Below are positions 17,934-26,564 of a DNA stretch of 45,440 bases, in pieces. The translations under genes were made by a program, and so were the position numbers. A model generated the notes under the pieces. The model was not told the DNA's origin and did not search any database. It saw only the letters and a list, made by a program, of their open reading frames with translations. The stretch is from Polaromonas sp. (GTDB lineage Bacteria > Pseudomonadota > Gammaproteobacteria > Burkholderiales > Burkholderiaceae_C): assembly GCF_030680935.1 (NCBI RefSeq), contig NZ_JAUXUP010000028.1, positions 1 to 45,440 of the forward strand. The letters are read 5' to 3'. How positions within the stretch are numbered: the stretch's first letter is position 1; each line of letters opens with the position of its first letter.

Positions 17934-18022
17934 AGGGGCCGCGGGTCCGGCTCTGCCGGCCCGCAGGCGCAGCGCCCCCTCGGGGGGCAGAAAGCTACGC
18001 GAAGCGAGCGAACGTGGGGGCG
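17934..18022. repeat. GC-rich palindromic intergenic element
   Basis: The element holds a hairpin GCGGG-CCGGC/GCCGG-CCCGC (17941-17963), then CCCCCTCGGGGGG, then CGCGAAGCGAGCG and GTGGGGGC. I recognise this arrangement as a REP-like sequence frequent between genes in Comamonadaceae, from memory and not from a search. It fills the space between the terminator and the iron-binding protein stop. Only one copy is in the window. Confidence 0.55.
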
Positions 18023-19075
18023 TTATTTATAGCCCACCCGGTCCAGCATCTGCTGCACCTTGACCTGGTTGGCGCCTACCGTGCTGATCGGAATGGTCTC
18101 GGACTTGAAGCTGCCGCCTGTCATGGCTTGCAGGGCCGGGTTGCTGAGCTTCACGCTGGCGACCGCTGGCCACTCGTTGTTGCCGTTGGCAAAATAGTTT
18201 TGCGCCTCAGGGCTGGCCAGGTATTCCATGAACTTCACTGCGTTGGCGCTGTTCTTCGCGTTTTTGGCCACTGCAGCGCCGGCGATGTTCACATGGGTGC
18301 CCCAGGACTGCTGGTTGGGAAAAACGACGCCAACCTTTTCCATGATGGCCTTGTCTTCCGGTGCCGACGAACGCATGAGGCGCGCCAGGTAGTAGGTGTT
18401 GGTGATGGCAATGCCGCACTCGCCGCTGGCCACGCCCTTGATCTGGTCGGTGTCACCGCCCTTGGGCGCGCGAGCCATGTTGGCCACCATGCCCTTGAGC
18501 CACTCTTCGGCCTTGACCGCGCCCAGGTGTTCGGTCACCGCGCCAAACAGCGACAGGTTGTAGGGGTGTGAACCTGAGCGGGTGCACAGCAAGCCCTTGT
18601 TTTTGGGGTCCGCCAGTTCTTCGTAGGTGTCCACATCGGCTTTGTTGACCTTGAGCTTGTCGTACACGATGACCCGCGCGCGTGTGGAAAAGCCGAACCA
18701 GGTGGTGCCTTCGGCTGTGGCTTGCGCACGCAGTTGGACCGGGATGGCTTTTTCAAGCACGCTTGACTTGATCGGCAGGAACATGCCTTCGCTGTCGCCT
18801 TTGGCCAGGCGGGCCGCATCAACGAGCAAGATGACGTCGGCGGGGGAAGCTGCACCTTCGGCCTTGAGCCGGGCCAGGATGCCGGCGTCGTCAGCGTCCA
18901 CCCGGTTGATCTTGATGCCGGTGGTCTTGGTGAAATTGCTGTAAAGCGCCTCGTCGGTCTGGTAGTGGCGGGCAGAATAGAGATTCAGCACCTGTTCCTG
19001 TGCGCTGGCGCTGGAGGCAGCGCCCAGCAGGGCGGCAAGGGCCAGGGTGTTCAGAAGGCGGAGTTTTTGACGCAT
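18023..19075 (-). CDS. Ferric iron ABC transporter substrate-binding protein
   Basis: Periplasmic iron-binding protein of the FbpA/FutA class, 350 residues. The signal peptide LNTLALAALLGAASSASA precedes the mature start QEQVLNLYSARHYQTDEALY, which contains the family's first iron-ligand Tyr; the paired tyrosines of the metal site are in ITNTYYLARL. The start at 19073-19075 gives this signal; the longer frame to 19168 would run through the Fur-type palindrome. The permease and ATPase genes are not adjacent, so they must be elsewhere or shared. Upstream lies a Fur-type box overlapping a promoter, as expected for iron repression. Confidence 0.94.
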   Translation of the reverse strand: MRQKLRLLNTLALAALLGAASSASAQEQVLNLYSARHYQTDEALYSNFTKTTGIKINRVDADDAGILARLKAEGAASPADVILLVDAARLAKGDSEGMFLPIKSSVLEKAIPVQLRAQATAEGTTWFGFSTRARVIVYDKLKVNKADVDTYEELADPKNKGLLCTRSGSHPYNLSLFGAVTEHLGAVKAEEWLKGMVANMARAPKGGDTDQIKGVASGECGIAITNTYYLARLMRSSAPEDKAIMEKVGVVFPNQQSWGTHVNIAGAAVAKNAKNSANAVKFMEYLASPEAQNYFANGNNEWPAVASVKLSNPALQAMTGGSFKSETIPISTVGANQVKVQQMLDRVGYK

Positions 19076-19111
19076 GGGCTTGAAGCTAAAGGTTGGAATG
19101 TGTTCAGTGTA

Positions 19112-19145
19112 ATACAAACGCGAATTATTCTCAATAGTATTGAGA
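19112..19145 (-). promoter_or_regulatory. Fur-type site and promoter of the iron-binding protein gene
   Basis: The perfect 17-bp palindrome TCTCAATAGTATTGAGA (19129-19145) adjoins TGAGAATAATTCG on the minus strand, which matches the Fur-box core. A promoter TTGAGA-17-TACACT on the minus strand uses the edge of the palindrome as its -35. The palindrome also lies directly upstream of the divergent patatin gene. Confidence 0.65.
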
Positions 19146-19162
19146 TTGAAAAACAGGGTCGT

Positions 19163-20074
19163 TTGCAAGGGGGTGTTGCGGCGGCGTTATTTGTCAGCCT
19201 GTTGTTATTGACTGGCTGCGCCAGCCCGCCTGCCAGGCGGAGTGACGCGGCGGCTACCCCTGTCGCGGAAGTGCCCGCCCCCAGGGCGCCACGCATAGGT
19301 CTGGCACTCGGTGGCGGGGCTGCGCGCGGCTTTGCCCATGTGGGTGTGATCGCTGTGTTGGAAGAGGCCGGTCTGCGGCCATCGGTGGTGGTCGGGACCT
19401 CGGCTGGCAGCCTGGTGGCGGCGCTTTATGCCAGCGGCAAAAGCAGCGCCCAATTGCAGCAAACCGCGTTGAACATGGAAGAGGCCGCCATCACCGACTG
19501 GATGTTGCCGATTTTTGGCCGGGGCATGTTTCGGGGCGAGGCTCTTGGCCGGTATGTCAACGATCTGGTGGCGGGACGGCTGATTGAAAACATGGCCATT
19601 CCCCTGGGCATTGTGGCCACCGACCTGAACAGCGGCCAGGCGGTGCTGTTTCAGCGTGGCGACACCGGAACGGCGGTGCGTGCGTCCAGTGCGGTACCGG
19701 CGGTTTTTGTGCCGGTGAAAATCAATGGGCGTGAATACGTGGATGGCGGGCTTGTGTCGCCAGTGCCGGTGCGCTTTGCGCGCCAGATGGGCGCCGAGCT
19801 GGTGATAGCCGTGGATATATCGAGCCCGCCGGAAGGCAATCCGGCGGAGGGGACGCTGCAAATCCTGTTGCAGACCTTTGCCATCATGGGCAAAAGCATC
19901 AACCGTTATGAACTCAAGGACGCCGATGTGGTGGTGCAGCCGTCGCAGGCGGGGCTCAGAAGCTCCGACTTCTCGGCACGCCAGCGCGCCATCGACGCAG
20001 GCCGGGCGGCCATGCTGGCGGCGCTGCCTGAGTTGAAGGCCAGACTTGCGAAGGTGCCTCTCGCAGCCCGTTGA
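19163..20074 (+). CDS. Patatin-like phospholipase, lipoprotein
   Basis: Patatin-family lipid acyl hydrolase of the RssA type. It has the oxyanion motif LALGGGAARGFAHVG, the nucleophile motif GTSAGS and the catalytic Asp in YVDGGLVSP. The N-terminus carries a lipobox (LLLLTGC), so it is probably a periplasmic lipoprotein. No ATG or GTG lies at the expected place: the TTG at 19163 would give an 18-residue signal before the Cys, while the only in-frame upstream start (GTG at 18965) lies deep inside the iron-binding gene. The start is therefore uncertain. It diverges from the iron-binding gene and shares its Fur-type region. Confidence 0.85.
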   Translation: MQGGVAAALFVSLLLLTGCASPPARRSDAAATPVAEVPAPRAPRIGLALGGGAARGFAHVGVIAVLEEAGLRPSVVVGTSAGSLVAALYASGKSSAQLQQTALNMEEAAITDWMLPIFGRGMFRGEALGRYVNDLVAGRLIENMAIPLGIVATDLNSGQAVLFQRGDTGTAVRASSAVPAVFVPVKINGREYVDGGLVSPVPVRFARQMGAELVIAVDISSPPEGNPAEGTLQILLQTFAIMGKSINRYELKDADVVVQPSQAGLRSSDFSARQRAIDAGRAAMLAALPELKARLAKVPLAAR

Positions 20075-20077
20075 CAC

Positions 20078-20134
20078 TCTTTTTTTGATAGCTGCCTGCG
20101 ACCGACCGGCAAGGGTTGGGGCCTGATTTGAGGC
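20078..20134 (+). repeat. Dispersed ~62-bp repeat, copy F
   Basis: The copy reads TTTTTTTGATAGCTGCCTGC, then AAGGGTTGGGGCCTGATTTG and ends GAGGC. The left GCTAT is lost. Its 3' end is flush with the A run that forms the T tail of the phasin terminator. Confidence 0.65.
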
Positions 20135-20166
20135 AAAAAAAAGCCTGATCTTGCAATCAGGCTTTA
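20135..20166 (-). terminator. Terminator of the phasin gene
   Basis: AAAGCCTGAT (20140-20149) and ATCAGGCTTT (20156-20165) form a perfect 10-bp stem; on the minus strand it ends in eight Ts. It may also stop patatin transcripts, though the plus strand has only three Ts. The stretch 20167-20360 before the phasin stop shows the palindrome TGGAGCTAGCTCCA (20216-20229) and nothing else I can name. Confidence 0.85.
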
Positions 20167-20360
20167 AGGGGTCCGTGAAACTGGATTTCTGGAGGGACCC
20201 GAGGAGACAACTGGCTGGAGCTAGCTCCAATGGTTGAATGATCGGAGCCGCACCCCTGGTTGGGTAGAGCCGACAGTTCAGGGGAACCGGCAGGGTTTCG
20301 AAGCACCAGGCTCTGGCCTGAATCAACTGGCGCCGGGGCCAGCCAATTCAAGCCCTGTCA

Positions 20361-20903
20361 TCAACGCTTTTTGGAAGCGGTTTTGGAGGCGTTCACAGCA
20401 GTGGCAGTCACTGCGGTGATGTTGGCTTCGGCCATTTCGCTGGCTTGCTTGACGGCTTTCTGTACCGACTCGAAAGCGTTGTTGGCAGCAGCGACAGCGC
20501 TTTTCATCACGGCAACAGCGGTCTCGGAACCGGCGGGTGCGTTTTTGGCGGCGCTGTCAACCAGGCCCATGAATTTGGCCTGGGCTTCAGCGGCCTGGCC
20601 TTCAAAGGACTTGCCGACTTCAGAGCCGGTGGCTGTAGCGATGTCGTACAGGTGGCGGCTGTAAGCGGCTGTTTTTTCAGCCAGGGGCTGGAACAGGCCG
20701 GCTTGCAGGGCCAGCAACTCTTGTGCGTCTTTGACGCCCATGAGGGATTGGGTGTGGTTGGCGGACTCGGCCAGAGCAGCTTTGGAAGCCTGGACATTCA
20801 GTTCAACCAGTTTCTCAACGCCTTCAAAGGCCTTGCTGGTCAGACCAAACAGGGTCTCGACGTTTGCTTTGTGGGAAGCCATCATTTGTTCAGCGGTCAA
20901 CAT
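20361..20903 (-). CDS. Phasin family protein (PHA granule-associated)
   Basis: Phasin of 180 residues that coats polyhydroxyalkanoate granules. It begins [21 protein letters not shown] and continues with the amphipathic, Ala-rich helices of the family, including [20 protein letters not shown]. The C-terminal third is rich in Ala and Thr with a short basic end SKKR. The start has TTGGAGA 6 bases upstream. It is monocistronic with its own strong terminator and a promoter flanked by two TGTTGCAGTGCA sites. The PHA synthase genes are not in the window. Confidence 0.93.
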   Translation of the reverse strand: MLTAEQMMASHKANVETLFGLTSKAFEGVEKLVELNVQASKAALAESANHTQSLMGVKDAQELLALQAGLFQPLAEKTAAYSRHLYDIATATGSEVGKSFEGQAAEAQAKFMGLVDSAAKNAPAGSETAVAVMKSAVAAANNAFESVQKAVKQASEMAEANITAVTATAVNASKTASKKR

Positions 20904-20981
20904 ATTAAATCTCCAATATAGGTAGGTTAAAACTTCAATTAGTTGCCTGCTGGACAAGCTGCTCCGGGGAGTGCTTTGTCT

Positions 20982-21055
20982 ATTGCTGCACTGCAACATA
21001 ACTGAAGTATAGGGATTACCCCCGGTAAATACAAGCGGTTTTTGTTGCAGTGCAC
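20982..21055 (-). promoter_or_regulatory. Phasin promoter with paired PhaR-like sites
   Basis: On the minus strand, -35 TTGTAT (21029-21034), 17 bp, -10 TATACT (21006-21011). The 12-mer TGTTGCAGTGCA occurs once on the minus strand over the expected start (about 20987-20998) and once on the plus strand just above the -35 (21042-21053). TGC-rich palindromes of this kind are typical of PhaR, which represses phasin genes until granules form. The regulator assignment is inferred. Confidence 0.6.
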
Positions 21056-21170
21056 CATTTTAGACGACAAGCTCTAGGAGTCTGCGGTTTTGCACTTGCC
21101 GCCACAATGCAGTTCTGGGTGTCCGCTGTGGACGTTCCTGTTCTGTCCGCGGTTTCCTGGCCTCCTTCCC

Positions 21171-22133
21171 TTGCAAGCCTTTTACGCCGATCACTTTGTC
21201 CTCCCCCTGCCGGCGGGGCACCGATTTCCCATGGCCAAGTACCAGCGCCTGCGTGACCGCGTGGCGGGTGAGTTGCCGCAGGTGCGCCTGGGTGTGGCGC
21301 CGCGCGCCAGCGACGGTGAACTGGCGCTGGCGCATGATCCGGCCTATATCCAGGCGGTGGCGGACGGCACCTTGAGCGCAGCGGCCATGCGCGAAATCGG
21401 CTTTCCCTGGAGCGTCGAGATGGTCGAAAGGTCGCGTCGCTCGGCTGGGGCCACGGTGGCCGCGGCGCGTGCAGCGCTGGGCCTGCGTGCGCGGCCCGAG
21501 GGTGTGGCCGCCAACATGGCCGGTGGCACCCACCACGCGTCAAGCAGCAAGGGCGGCGGGTTTTGTGTATTCAACGACGCCGCCATTGCTGCCCGGCTGA
21601 TGCAGGCTGAACACGCGCGCCTGCAGCGCAGCGACAGGCATCCGCTGCGGGTGGCGGTGATCGACCTGGACGTGCACCAGGGCAACGGCACGGCCAGCAT
21701 TTTCAGCCGGGACCCCAGTGTTTTCACGCTGTCGATACACGGGCAGAAGAATTTTCCGTTTCGCAAGGAAGCCAGCGACCTTGATGTGGACCTGCCTGAC
21801 GGCTGCACCGACGCTGCGTACCTGCAGGCGCTGGAGCAGGCGCTGGAAGAACTCGATCAACGTTTTGAGCCCGGTCTGGTCATCTATCTGGCCGGAGCGG
21901 ACCCTTTTGAGGGCGACAGGCTAGGCCGGCTCAGCCTGAGTTACGACGGCCTGGAAGCCCGGGACAGGCGCGTTTTCGACTGGGCCTGGCAGCGCCGCAT
22001 TCCGCTGGCCTTTGCCATGGCAGGCGGTTACGGCGTCAACATCGACGAGACGGTCCAGGTGCAGATGAACACCTACCGGGTGGCGCTGGGGTATTGGCAA
22101 CGCTGGCAGGCGCTGCCCGGGCTGGCAAAATAG
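21171..22133 (+). CDS. Histone deacetylase-family protein
   Basis: Zinc-dependent deacetylase of the arginase/deacetylase fold, acting on acetylated lysines, polyamines or similar amides; the natural substrate is unknown. The His pair is in GGTHHASSSKGGGFCVFND, zinc ligands in VIDLDVHQGNG and in AGADPFEGDRLG, and the late Gly-rich loop MAGGYG. The TTG at 21171 gives LQAFYADHFVLPLPAGHRFP, the usual family beginning. A TTG at 21090 with AGGAG upstream would add 27 residues of unfamiliar sequence. It heads a co-directional group with the thioesterase (6-bp gap) and the nitroreductase. Confidence 0.88.
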   Translation: MQAFYADHFVLPLPAGHRFPMAKYQRLRDRVAGELPQVRLGVAPRASDGELALAHDPAYIQAVADGTLSAAAMREIGFPWSVEMVERSRRSAGATVAAARAALGLRARPEGVAANMAGGTHHASSSKGGGFCVFNDAAIAARLMQAEHARLQRSDRHPLRVAVIDLDVHQGNGTASIFSRDPSVFTLSIHGQKNFPFRKEASDLDVDLPDGCTDAAYLQALEQALEELDQRFEPGLVIYLAGADPFEGDRLGRLSLSYDGLEARDRRVFDWAWQRRIPLAFAMAGGYGVNIDETVQVQMNTYRVALGYWQRWQALPGLAK

Positions 22134-22139
22134 GCGCCC

Positions 22140-22586
22140 ATGACTTCCCCGACACGCCCCCAAGCCGAGCCCCGCAGCGCCTACAAGGTCTTTCGCCCCA
22201 TTGGCACACGCTGGATGGACAACGATGTTTACGGCCACGTCAACAACGTCGTTTATTACAGCTGGTTTGACACGGCAGTCAACGGCTACCTGATTGAATC
22301 GGGCGCCATCGACATTCACGCCGGCAGCGTGATCGGGCTGGTGATCGAGACGCAGTGCAACTATTTTTCCCCGCTGTCCTTTCCGGAGCCGGTGCTGGCC
22401 GGTATACGTGTGGCGCATGTGGGGTCGTCCAGCGTGCGGTATGAGGTCGGCTTGTTCCCCGGCCAGGACAGCACGGCACTGACCGCCGCCAAAGGCCATT
22501 TCATCCATGTGTACGTGGACCGGTTGACGCGCCGGCCGGCGCCCTTGCCGCCCCAACTTTTGACCACCCTGGAGACCCTCAAGTGA
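22140..22586 (+). CDS. Acyl-CoA thioesterase (4HBT hot-dog fold)
   Basis: Single hot-dog domain of 148 residues, YbgC/FadM-like, hydrolysing acyl-CoA thioesters in the cytoplasm. The catalytic motif is [20 protein letters not shown], with the Asp and the GHVNN loop. It starts 6 bases after the deacetylase stop and its last codons overlap the GTG start of the nitroreductase by 4 bases, so the three are one transcription unit. Chain-length preference cannot be read from the sequence. Confidence 0.93.
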   Translation: MTSPTRPQAEPRSAYKVFRPIGTRWMDNDVYGHVNNVVYYSWFDTAVNGYLIESGAIDIHAGSVIGLVIETQCNYFSPLSFPEPVLAGIRVAHVGSSSVRYEVGLFPGQDSTALTAAKGHFIHVYVDRLTRRPAPLPPQLLTTLETLK

Positions 22587-23284
22587 GTGACACCCCCAAC
22601 GCTGTCGATGCAGCCATCGACAGCCGCATGTCCACGCGTGCTTTTCTGCCGAAAGCCGTTCCCCGTGCCACGCTGGAGCACCTGCTGGCACTTGCCAGCC
22701 GCGCGCCCTCGGGTACCAACACCCAGCCCTGGAAGGTCTATGTGTTGCAGGGTGCCAGCAAAGACAGCCTGATGGGTAAAGTCTGCGCCGCGCATGACGC
22801 GATTCGCGCCAACCCCGAGCTGGCCGCGCAGTACAGGGAAGAGTACGACTACTACCCCGAGAAGTGGGTGTCGCCCTACATTGACCGGCGCCGTGAAAAC
22901 GGCTGGGGGCTGTACGGCCTGCTCGGTATTGGCAAGGGCGACAAGGACAAGATGCATGCCCAGCAGCAGCGCAACTACCGTTTTTTTGACGCCCCAGTGG
23001 GCCTGATGTTCACACTGGACCGGGTGATGGGCCGGGGCAGCCTGGTCGACTACGGCATGTTCATGCAAAACATCATGGTCGCCGCGCGTGGCCACGGCCT
23101 GCACAGCTGTCCGCAGGCAGCGTGGAACGGCTTTGCCAACATCATCCTGCCGCACATCGGCGCGGGTGAGGGCGAAATGCTGGTTTGCGGCATGGCACTG
23201 GGTTATGCGGACGAGTCGGCGCTGGTCAACACCTTCCGCACCCCCCGCGTCAGCGCGCAGGACTTCACGACCTGGCTGGACTGA
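22583..23284 (+). CDS. Nitroreductase family protein
   Basis: FMN-dependent NAD(P)H oxidoreductase of 233 residues reducing nitro groups, quinones or similar acceptors. The N-terminal flavin-contact pattern is [13 protein letters not shown] and [15 protein letters not shown]; the C-terminal half has [20 protein letters not shown]. It starts with GTG in a GTGA overlap with the thioesterase stop, indicating translational coupling. The natural substrate is unknown. Confidence 0.92.
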   Translation: MSDTPNAVDAAIDSRMSTRAFLPKAVPRATLEHLLALASRAPSGTNTQPWKVYVLQGASKDSLMGKVCAAHDAIRANPELAAQYREEYDYYPEKWVSPYIDRRRENGWGLYGLLGIGKGDKDKMHAQQQRNYRFFDAPVGLMFTLDRVMGRGSLVDYGMFMQNIMVAARGHGLHSCPQAAWNGFANIILPHIGAGEGEMLVCGMALGYADESALVNTFRTPRVSAQDFTTWLD

Positions 23285-23375
23285 CAGCCCCCCACTTGCA
23301 ACAGCTACATGTGCTTGCAGGTAAAGTCGAGGCTTCGCGCGCTCAGCGCACCCTTTTTTCCAGAAAGAATTACCC

Positions 23376-23720
23376 ATGAATACCACTCCCTCCGGTCTCC
23401 AATACGAAGACACCGTGCTCGGTACCGGCGCCATTGCCAAAGCAGGCCGTGATGTCAAGGTGCATTACACCGGCTGGCTTTACAACGACGGCGTACAGGG
23501 CGCGAAGTTTGATTCCAGCAAGGACCGTGGCCAGCCATTCGAGTTTTCGCTGGGCGCCGGTCAGGTCATCAAGGGTTGGGACGAAGGTGTGCAGGGCATG
23601 TCGGTGGGTGGTACACGTCGCCTGGTGATTCCGGCTGAACTGGGTTACGGCGCACGGGGGGCCGGTGGTGTCATTCCGCCGAATGCCACGCTGCTGTTCG
23701 AGGTTGATTTTCTGGGGTGA
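23376..23720 (+). CDS. FKBP-type peptidyl-prolyl isomerase
   Basis: Single-domain FKBP of 114 residues that catalyses cis/trans isomerisation at proline. The family pattern is complete: VKVHYTGWLYNDG, FDSSKDRGQPFEFSLGAGQVI, GWDEGVQGMSVGG, and YGARGAGGVIPPNATLLFEV. No signal peptide, so it is cytoplasmic. It is separate from the preceding nitroreductase by 91 bases and is followed by the large palindrome before pncB. Confidence 0.95.
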   Translation: MNTTPSGLQYEDTVLGTGAIAKAGRDVKVHYTGWLYNDGVQGAKFDSSKDRGQPFEFSLGAGQVIKGWDEGVQGMSVGGTRRLVIPAELGYGARGAGGVIPPNATLLFEVDFLG

Positions 23721-23742
23721 TTTTTCTAATTGCACGCGGCCC

Positions 23743-23884
23743 GGGCATTTCCAGAAATTCAGTTTTTGGGATGAAGTGCAAGGCGCGCGGCGCGCAGGAC
23801 ACCGGAATGCACTTGGGTGCATGAGGATTCCGAGCACCGCGCAACGCCGCAATTCGCCCACAAAATGGATTTATGGGAATGTCC
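23743..23884. repeat. ~140-bp imperfect palindrome forming the pncB leader
   Basis: The left arm (23743-23812) and right arm (23817-23884) are near-reverse complements. Matching blocks from the outside in include GGCATTTCCAGAAATTC with GGATTTATGGGAATGTCC, TTTTTGGGATGAAGTGC with GCAATTCGCCCACAAAA, and GGCG plus CGCGG with CCGCG plus CGCC; the apex is TGCAC-TTGG-GTGCA. The right arm ends 4 bases before the pncB ATG and contains its ribosome-binding region. It could be a MITE-like element or a regulatory hairpin. Confidence 0.75.
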
Positions 23885-23888
23885 AACG

Positions 23889-25076
23889 ATGATCATTACG
23901 AGCCTGCTTGATACAGATCTGTACAAGTTCACGATGATGCAGGTGGTGTTGCACCAGTTTCCGGGTGCACAGGTGGAGTACCGCTTCAAATGTCGCAATG
24001 CCGGTGCGACCGGGGTCAGTGATCTGGCACCCTATGTGCGTGAAATCCGTGAGGAAATCCGGGCCCTGTGCCGCTTGCAGTTTCAGGACGCAGAACTGGC
24101 TTATCTGCGCGCCTTGCGTTTCATCAAAAGCGACTTTGTTGATTTTCTGGGACTGTTCCGGCTCAATGAAAAATACGTCAGCGTGAAGGCGTTGCCGTCG
24201 GGCGAAATCGAGGTGGTGATTGAAGGGCCGTGGCTGCACACCATACTGTTTGAAATCCCTGTGCTGGCCATCATCAACGAGGTGTACTTCCGCAACACCC
24301 AGAAGCTCGCTGATGTGATGCAGGGACGCCAACGCCTGGATGCCAAGATCGGACTGCTTCAGGCAGATGGGCTGCGTGAGCTGAAGATCGCCGATTACGG
24401 CACTCGCCGGCGATTTGGCCAGGCCTGGCATGAGGAAGTCCTGCGCACCCTGATTGCGCGTCTGGGCACCGGCCCCGACGGCCAGTTTGCCGGCACCAGC
24501 AATGTGCTGTTTGCGATGAAACTCGGCCTGACGCCGCTGGGCACCATGGCGCACGAATACCTGCAGGCATGCCAGGCGCTGGGGCCGCGTCTGCGCGACA
24601 GCCAGGTATTTGGTTTCGAGTCCTGGGCCAAAGAGTACCGGGGCGATCTGGGCATAGCGCTCAGCGACGTGTACGGTATGAGCGCTTTTCTGCGCGACTT
24701 TGACATGTATTTCTGCAAGCTGTTTGACGGTGCCCGTCACGACAGTGGCGACCCGTTTCAGTGGGGCGAACGCATGCTGGCGCACTACGCCAAAAACCGC
24801 GTTGATCCGAAAACCAAAACGCTGATTTTCAGCGATGGTCTCACCGTGCCGCGCACCGTCGAGCTGTACCAGCAGTTCCGTGGGCGCTGCCAGCTGGCGT
24901 TTGGCATTGGCACCAATCTGACCAATGATCTGGGCTACGAGCCGCTGCAAATTGTCATCAAGATGGTGCGGTGCAACGGGCAGCCTGTGGCCAAGCTGTC
25001 AGACACGCCGTCCAAAAACATGTGTGACGATGAAAAGTACCTGGCCTATCTGCGTCAGGTTTTCGAGATTGCCTGA
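23889..25076 (+). CDS. pncB: Nicotinate phosphoribosyltransferase
   Basis: Enzyme of the Preiss-Handler NAD salvage route, joining nicotinate and PRPP to nicotinate mononucleotide with ATP. Length 395 residues matches PncB. Recognised segments: [20 protein letters not shown] at the start, [60 protein letters not shown] and [10 protein letters not shown]. The conserved His that is phosphorylated during catalysis is in the GTMAHEYLQ region. The ATG at 23889 is chosen by family start; a longer frame to 23817 lies within the palindrome. The weak GGGAATG before the start would be locked in that hairpin. Confidence 0.96.
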   Translation: MIITSLLDTDLYKFTMMQVVLHQFPGAQVEYRFKCRNAGATGVSDLAPYVREIREEIRALCRLQFQDAELAYLRALRFIKSDFVDFLGLFRLNEKYVSVKALPSGEIEVVIEGPWLHTILFEIPVLAIINEVYFRNTQKLADVMQGRQRLDAKIGLLQADGLRELKIADYGTRRRFGQAWHEEVLRTLIARLGTGPDGQFAGTSNVLFAMKLGLTPLGTMAHEYLQACQALGPRLRDSQVFGFESWAKEYRGDLGIALSDVYGMSAFLRDFDMYFCKLFDGARHDSGDPFQWGERMLAHYAKNRVDPKTKTLIFSDGLTVPRTVELYQQFRGRCQLAFGIGTNLTNDLGYEPLQIVIKMVRCNGQPVAKLSDTPSKNMCDDEKYLAYLRQVFEIA

Positions 25077-25134
25077 GGGCGCAACATGCAGACCTGCGCT
25101 GATGGGTCGGGCTGCCAAAACAAGAGGAGACATC

Positions 25135-26544
25135 ATGAAATCGTTGCGATGGACACCATTGGCGGCCCTGCTTTTTTTCTGTCCTGGCTGGGCACTGGCG
25201 GCTGGCTTTGACGGCAGCCAGTTGTCACCGCTGTGGGGTGTACCGTTCGCCGGCCTGTTGTTGTCGATTGCCCTCATGCCGCTGTTGCTGCCCTGGTTCT
25301 GGCATCACCATTTTGGCAAGATATCTGCTGCCTGGACCTTGGCTTTTTTCATCCCGTTTGCGCTGGTTTTTGGCCCCTCGGTGGCCGGTTTCAGCCTCGT
25401 GCATGCGCTGGTCGCTGAGTACATTCCCTTCATCATCCTGCTGACCGCGCTGTTTACCGTGGCGGGCGGTATTTTCATTCGGGGCAACCTGCATGGCAGC
25501 CCGGGACTCAATGCCGCGCTGCTGCTGACAGGTGCCGTTCTGGCCAGCTTCATGGGCACAACCGGCGCATCCATGCTGATGATCCGGCCCTTGATTCGCG
25601 CCAACGACAACCGCAAACATTCGGCGCATATCGTTGTCTTTTTTATCTTCATCGTCTCCAATGCCGGCGGTTCACTGACTCCGCTGGGCGATCCGCCGCT
25701 GTTTCTGGGTTTCCTGAAGGGTGTGGACTTTTTCTGGACCGTCCAGCACATCTTTCCCGAGACCCTGTTTCTGATCGTGAGCCTGCTGGCGATTTTTTAT
25801 CTGCTCGACACCTGGTATTTCCGCAGGGAAGGTGTGCAACCGGTGGACCCGACGCCCGACACGCAGCGGGTGGGCTTTGACGGCGCCTTCAACTTCCTGC
25901 TGCTTGCAGCGGTGGCTGGTTTGGTACTGCTCAGTGGCTTCTGGAAGTCGCCGCTGGTGTTTGATGTATACGGCACCGAGGTCGGTTTGCCTGGACTGGC
26001 GCGCGATGCAGGCCTGATCGCCATCACCCTGTTGTCCCTCCGCTTCACCGCCGACGGGGTGCATGAGGACAACCAGTTTTCCTGGGGACCCATGGCCGAA
26101 GTGGCCAAGCTGTTTGCCGGCATTTTCCTGACCATCATCCCGGTGATTGCCATGCTCAAGGCGGGCAGCAGCGGGCCTTTTGGCGCGGTGGTGTCTGCCG
26201 TGACGCGGCCGGACGGACAGCCCGATCCGGCCATGTATTTCTGGGCGTCGGGTATCTTGAGCTCGTTCCTGGACAACGCGCCTACCTATCTGGTGTTTTT
26301 CAATACCGCCGGCGGCGACCCGCAGGTCCTGATGACCACACTGGCGCCGACGCTGGCCGCGATCTCGGCCGGTGCGGTTTTTATGGGCGCCAATACCTAC
26401 ATCGGCAACGCGCCCAATCTGATGGTCAAGGCGATTGCTGAAGACCGGGGCGTCAAGATGCCCAGCTTCTTTGGCTACATGGCCTGGTCGGGCGCGGTGC
26501 TGATCCCCTTGTTTGTCCTGATGACCTTGATCTGGTTTCGATAA
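25135..26544 (+). CDS. Sodium:proton antiporter-like membrane protein
   Basis: Polytopic inner-membrane protein of 469 residues of the ion-transporter superfamily (NhaD/ArsB/citrate transporter-like), with an N-terminal hydrophobic segment ending WALAAGFDG and about 11-12 further spans. Characteristic segments: FMGTTGASMLMIRPLIRAN, VSNAGGSLTPLGDPPLFLGF, SSFLDNAPTYLVFFN and MGANTYIGNAPNLMVKAIAE, which are the paired re-entrant motifs of NhaD-type antiporters. Strong AGAGGAGA before the ATG. The ions moved are inferred from the family. It follows pncB by 58 bases on the same strand. Confidence 0.88.
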   Translation: MKSLRWTPLAALLFFCPGWALAAGFDGSQLSPLWGVPFAGLLLSIALMPLLLPWFWHHHFGKISAAWTLAFFIPFALVFGPSVAGFSLVHALVAEYIPFIILLTALFTVAGGIFIRGNLHGSPGLNAALLLTGAVLASFMGTTGASMLMIRPLIRANDNRKHSAHIVVFFIFIVSNAGGSLTPLGDPPLFLGFLKGVDFFWTVQHIFPETLFLIVSLLAIFYLLDTWYFRREGVQPVDPTPDTQRVGFDGAFNFLLLAAVAGLVLLSGFWKSPLVFDVYGTEVGLPGLARDAGLIAITLLSLRFTADGVHEDNQFSWGPMAEVAKLFAGIFLTIIPVIAMLKAGSSGPFGAVVSAVTRPDGQPDPAMYFWASGILSSFLDNAPTYLVFFNTAGGDPQVLMTTLAPTLAAISAGAVFMGANTYIGNAPNLMVKAIAEDRGVKMPSFFGYMAWSGAVLIPLFVLMTLIWFR

Positions 26545-26564
26545 TTTGTGGTTGAAAGACATTC

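Noticed and set aside
23290..23335. GCTACATGTGCTTGCAGG before the FKBP gene as a repeat copy
   Set aside because: It matches in a few bases only and the right-hand block is missing.
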